Part shown: piece after piece, positions 34,766 through 36,231 of the stretch
Position numbering within the stretch: the first letter of the stretch is position 1
Layout of the letters: every line of letters starts with the position of its first letter
NCBI GenBank assembly: GCA_017455185.1
Contig: JAFTBN010000048.1
Coordinates: 1-36,231, forward strand
Length of the DNA: 36,231 bases
Direction of reading: 5' to 3'
Origin: Clostridia bacterium
GTDB taxonomy: Bacteria > Bacillota > Clostridia > Oscillospirales > CAG-272
The notes under the pieces: generated by a model
The model's database searches: none
What the model was told of the DNA's origin: nothing
The model's input: only the letters and a program-made list of their open reading frames with translations
Translations under genes and position numbers: made by a program

Positions 34766-35257
34766 CCTGAACGTCCGGACGTCCGAAGGTTTTCCCGCCT
34801 TATCCAAAACGCATTCCGCCTTTACGACGCCCGTCATGGTCCCGGGTGAATGCATATGGACAGTATAATTCCTCGAACGGAAGCATGAACTGCACGCGCT
34901 GGTGGCGGATGCGTCAGATTCGACGATTATTTCGTGCATAATCACGTGGTCAATCAGGTGATCCGCAATGCGAAGAGCCGGGTTGAATCTCTCGCCTGCC
35001 GGCGCGCTGTTCAGTATCTCAAAGATCTGGTTGATGGCCTGCTTCCTGCTCTTCCCGACGAGCTTAAGCTTGAAGATGTTGCTATCATAATCGTCTTCGT
35101 AATACGAGCGCTCGCCTTCGGTATACTCGATGTTCTCCATAATCCGATTGACGATTTCTTCGGCTTCCTTTTTGGTGTAGCGTTTGAATTCGTAGCCGTC
35201 AGGAAGAGAGTGTCTGTTTTCCTCGGGTGAAGAATATTCAGTTCTTCTTTGGAGGGG

Positions 35258-35285
35258 TTGACTAATCGGGGGATTGTGGTATACT
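35258..35285 (+). promoter_or_regulatory. Sigma-A-like promoter reading into the AT-rich block
   Basis: TTGACT (35258-35263) and TATACT (35280-35285) with a 16-base spacer on the plus strand. It would give a leader of about 140 bases before the lipoprotein gene at 35432. It lies inside the decayed minus-strand gene. Confidence 0.55.
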
Positions 35286-35292
35286 TACTACG

Positions 35293-35388
35293 AAAGAGCC
35301 GTTAGGCAGCTCCACTACTTTTGTTGCGTCTGCCGGTTGTAGGCTCTTTTCTGCTTTTAGAAGCTCAAATTCTTCTCCGCTCGGAGCC
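35293..35388 (+). ncRNA. Possible structured leader with alternative hairpins
   Basis: AAAGAGCC (35293-35300) can pair with GGCTCTTT (35342-35349), enclosing GGCAG/CTGCC (35305-35309 with 35330-35334) and followed by a T-rich stretch, terminator-like. GGCTC (35342-35346) can instead pair with GAGCC at 35384-35388. A further CTCCG/CGGAG hairpin lies at 35375-35386. This resembles an attenuator, but the opposite strand was once coding, so the pairing may be chance. Confidence 0.3.
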
Positions 35389-35431
35389 AACACTTTTACA
35401 TATGATTTAGCAACATTAAGGAGGTGTAATA

Positions 35432-35932
35432 ATGAAAAAACATATGATGATATTCATTACAATCTTTCTCGTGTTTTCTTTATCTTCGTGTTCAAATGAA
35501 AAAACAATTAGATTAACCTCGAACTCACAAAAAGAGAGTCCTTCTACGGTATTATCTATTGAAGCACCGGAGCAATCATCGAAAAAAGATTTGGTTGTAA
35601 TTAAAGTAGGGGTAGGGAAAAGAATCCATTCACAATATAATCTCTATAACCATACAATTCTTAGCATTGATGCTCCTGGTGTTATAGTTGATAGTTCTAA
35701 CGATTTATATTCTAAGACGTTTGATTTAACACAGGAGGAATACTTGTGTGATAAGGATAATAACCCACAATATTTTGTTGATATTCCACTTAATTTTGGT
35801 AATTGTACACAGCTTTCTGGTACAATTACGATAAAACTGATTTCTTATTTTTCGAGTGGAGAAACTAATGGTGCTTCACTATATATTAATTATATGGTAG
35901 AGAACGGTAAGATTATTTTTTCCGCAAGATGA
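35432..35932 (+). CDS. Putative secreted lipoprotein of unknown function
   Basis: 166 residues. A lipoprotein signal with Lys-Lys-His, a hydrophobic core and lipobox LSSC (Cys20) is followed by a Ser/Gln/Lys-rich linker to about 50 and then a beta-strand-rich domain without recognised motifs. AAGGAGG lies 8 bases before the ATG. Codons are strongly AT-rich, unlike every gene between 243 and 34573, which suggests horizontal acquisition. It is followed after 23 bases by a small secreted-protein gene, probably in the same transcript. No function is assigned. Confidence 0.75.
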   Translation: MKKHMMIFITIFLVFSLSSCSNEKTIRLTSNSQKESPSTVLSIEAPEQSSKKDLVVIKVGVGKRIHSQYNLYNHTILSIDAPGVIVDSSNDLYSKTFDLTQEEYLCDKDNNPQYFVDIPLNFGNCTQLSGTITIKLISYFSSGETNGASLYINYMVENGKIIFSAR

Positions 35933-35955
35933 TTTTTTTAAACAGAAGGTACGTT

Positions 35956-36102
35956 ATGAAAAGGATTATTGTTGTACTTTTGGTATTTGTTATGATGTGT
36001 AGCACTGGTGGTTATGCCTATGCATCCGAGTCATACAAAGCTGATGAATCTTTACTCGTTGCAGATAATTTTGATAAAGGTGAATTTAAACACAATCATT
36101 GA
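35956..36102 (+). CDS. 48-residue secreted microprotein
   Basis: The frame encodes 48 residues: KR, a hydrophobic run (about 4-14), and an AYA signal-peptidase site near residue 23, leaving a mature peptide of about 25 residues starting SESYKADES and ending in KHNH. AGAAGG lies 6 bases before the ATG. It shares the AT-rich composition of the lipoprotein upstream. It could be a secreted signalling peptide, an immunity-type peptide or the N-terminal stub of a truncated gene. Its stop overlaps the end of the convergent partial gene. Confidence 0.55.
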   Translation: MKRIIVVLLVFVMMCSTGGYAYASESYKADESLLVADNFDKGEFKHNH

Positions 36103-36231
36103 GCTTTCTGTACATATGAGCTTTTCAAAGGGAGCGTCAGCTCCGGCTTAAAGCCCATCTGTTCAAATATAAGCATATCCTTCGTCCTTTTATTTTGAAT
36201 CTGCCAACAATCATCAGTACACACCATTCTG
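36096..36231 (-). CDS. C-terminus of an unrecognised protein (partial at window edge)
   Basis: A minus-strand frame enters from the right edge and runs 44 residues to a TGA at 36096-36098. Readable segments include MVCTDDCWQIQNKR and IFEQMGFKPELTLPLK. It looks like coding sequence with more neutral composition than the lipoprotein block. It is too short to assign; a transposase or enzyme C-terminus are both possible. Its end overlaps the microprotein stop on the other strand by a few bases. Confidence 0.45.
   Translation of the reverse strand, partial: RMVCTDDCWQIQNKRTKDMLIFEQMGFKPELTLPLKSSYVQKAQ

Larger units (their letters stand above)
34800..35417 (-). pseudogene. Decayed gene of unknown function, two frameshifts and 5' truncation
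   Basis: Three minus-strand segments join into one sensible protein. Segment 1 (about 35417-35262) includes SYVKVLAPSGEEFELLK and ends at TAG after SIPQSPD. Dropping one base from the C5 run (35268-35272) continues the frame into segment 2, which includes GYEFKRYTKKEAEEIVNRIM and ends HEIIVES near 34915. Adding one base there leads into segment 3, with RVQFMLPFEELYCPYAF, and a stop at 34800-34802. A terminator follows. No start codon with a ribosome site exists, and the 5' end stops where the AT-rich block begins. An annotator might otherwise report a 145-codon frame at 34703-35140, which reads segment 2 and then the wrong frame. Family not recognised. Confidence 0.6.

Noticed and set aside
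1-36231. CRISPR arrays, rRNA genes, intact insertion sequences
   Set aside because: No spaced repeat arrays, rRNA signature or complete transposase gene was seen.

Overview
The window looks like a chromosomal segment of a moderately GC-rich, Gram-positive, clostridia-like Bacillota. Supporting signs are lipoproteins with Gram-positive style signal peptides, a FakA/FakB/PlsC acyl-chain module, clostridial-type aromatic amino acid enzymes, strong AGGAGG ribosome sites and clear sigma-A promoters. No outer-membrane genes are seen. Genus-level placement is not possible from sequence reading alone.

Layout. Positions 243-3769 (+) encode the two halves of a heterodimeric ABC exporter. Positions 3903-7049 (+) encode a large MacB/FtsX-type ABC protein with a very large extracytoplasmic domain. 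A bidirectional terminator separates these from a minus-strand subgroup-1c aspartate aminotransferase (7120-8400), an XPD/DinG-like helicase (8607-11060), a GH3 glycosidase (11119-13383), a tRNA-Glu(CTC) with its own promoter and terminator, and a lone solute-binding lipoprotein (13747-15237).

Positions 15415-22899 (+) are the most unusual part. One apparent operon encodes an AraC regulator, a hybrid histidine kinase, a response regulator with degenerate GGDEF and intact EAL domains, a stand-alone Hpt protein, and a 970-residue fusion of an APC amino-acid permease to a histidine kinase and receiver. All parts of a multistep phosphorelay are present. The inferred system is a transporter-like sensor plus a second hybrid kinase feeding phosphate through Hpt to a c-di-GMP phosphodiesterase. 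A perfect 20-bp palindrome lies in the operon leader, and the solute-binding lipoprotein is divergently transcribed from the same intergenic region.

Positions 22922-27011 (-) carry plsC, a DUF308-like membrane protein, a DegV/FakB fatty-acid-binding protein and fakA, consistent with fatty acid phosphorylation and phospholipid synthesis. Positions 27361-34573 (-) carry a tightly packed aromatic amino acid cluster (DAHP synthase, tyrA, aroB, aroA, aroC, pheA) followed by a TetR-family regulator.

Positions 34742-35417 (-) hold a decayed gene with two apparent single-base indels and a missing 5' end. It abuts an AT-rich plus-strand block (about 35400-36102) encoding a lipoprotein and a 48-residue secreted microprotein, both unrecognised. 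The block looks like recently acquired DNA. The right edge contains the C-terminus of another unrecognised minus-strand protein.
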